Both the position numbers and the translations under genes were made by a program. A stretch of 22,142 nucleotides of DNA from CAZCWX01 sp964502465 (lineage in GTDB: Bacteria; Desulfobacterota; Binatia; Bin18): positions 1 to 22,142 of the forward strand of contig CAZCWX010000341.1 in the NCBI GenBank assembly GCA_964502465.1, read 5' to 3'. Below are positions 22,039 to 22,142 of this stretch, piece after piece. The notes under the pieces were generated by a model. That model was not told the origin of the DNA and did no database searches. It was given only the letters and a program-made list of their open reading frames with translations. How positions within the stretch are numbered: the stretch's first letter is position 1; every line of letters begins with the position of its first letter.

Positions 22039-22142
22039 TCAAGAAGTGATAGGATCATTTGCGTCAATGAAGGTTTGCTAGTTTTACGCACCCCATACGC
22101 GAAAGGCTCCAGTTTCCGCATGGCCTTCCCAATCACGACCAT
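22039..22142 (-). pseudogene. IS110-family transposase C-terminus, frameshifted, cut by window edge
   Basis: The minus-strand frame entering at the right edge reads VVIGKAMRKLEPFAYGVRKT then SKP. This matches the C-terminal MRKLLHLAYGVLK..KPFD pattern of IS110/IS116/IS902 (DEDD) transposases. At KP the frame shifts. With one base restored it continues FIDANDP and stops at 22039-22041, resembling the usual KPFDAN ending. The unshifted frame runs on to 21864 as unrelated sequence. This suggests a dead copy; its 5' part lies outside the window. Confidence 0.5.

Noticed and set aside
1..22142. CRISPR arrays, tRNA or rRNA genes
   Set aside because: No regularly spaced direct repeats, tRNA-like cloverleaf or rRNA stretch was found by reading the sequence.

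Overview
The window reads as a moderately GC-rich chromosome segment from an uncultured environmental diderm bacterium. Evidence for a Gram-negative cell is an MCE/MlaD-type protein, several probable lipoproteins, periplasmic c-type cytochromes and a tesA/ybbA/ybbP-like locus. The mix of eukaryote-like Ser/Thr signalling genes, paired CaiB/BaiF CoA-transferases, di-haem cytochromes and several REP-like dispersed repeats suggests a deltaproteobacterial, Tectomicrobia or Binatota-like lineage. That placement is an inference; no rRNA or universal marker gene is present.

Positions 1-8549 hold the most striking content: a leftward operon of six genes devoted to phosphothreonine signalling. In transcription order it encodes a cytosolic vWA protein with a C-terminal TQxL motif array, a zinc-ribbon/FHA adaptor, a zinc-ribbon/pseudokinase/PP2C phosphatase fusion, a transmembrane Ser/Thr kinase with a duplicated ectodomain, a glycine-rich membrane protein with a C-terminal FHA domain, and a vWA-TM-FHA receptor cut by the left edge. 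Kinase, phosphatase and three FHA readers lie together with two vWA proteins. This resembles the known vWA/kinase/PP2C association (TerY-P triad) but has a distinctive composition. A promoter (8521-8549) and an upstream terminator (8576-8619) insulate the operon.

Positions 8550-12400 hold an intergenic region with a terminator or possible small RNA and a REP-like repeat, then a leftward cytochrome pair (di-haem cytochrome c, then cytochrome c'). A rightward pair follows (putative lipoprotein and an orphan MCE-domain protein), then a leftward coiled-coil lipoprotein and a tiny zinc-ribbon protein.

Positions 12420-15034 hold a rightward two-gene operon of class III CoA-transferases with TAATG overlap. 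The first lacks the catalytic Asp and the second keeps it, suggesting a heteromeric enzyme. Positions 15055-19163 carry the conserved arrangement of an FtsX-type permease and its ATPase divergent from a TesA-like SGNH esterase.

Positions 19164-22142 look like an accessory or decaying region: two REP-like repeat families, an AlaX remnant, a DUF4236/TPR-like gene, an XRE helix-turn-helix remnant beside an AT-rich island, a cluster of small unrecognised ORFs with strong ribosome binding sites and an ATGA overlap, and a frameshifted IS110-type transposase C-terminus at the right edge.
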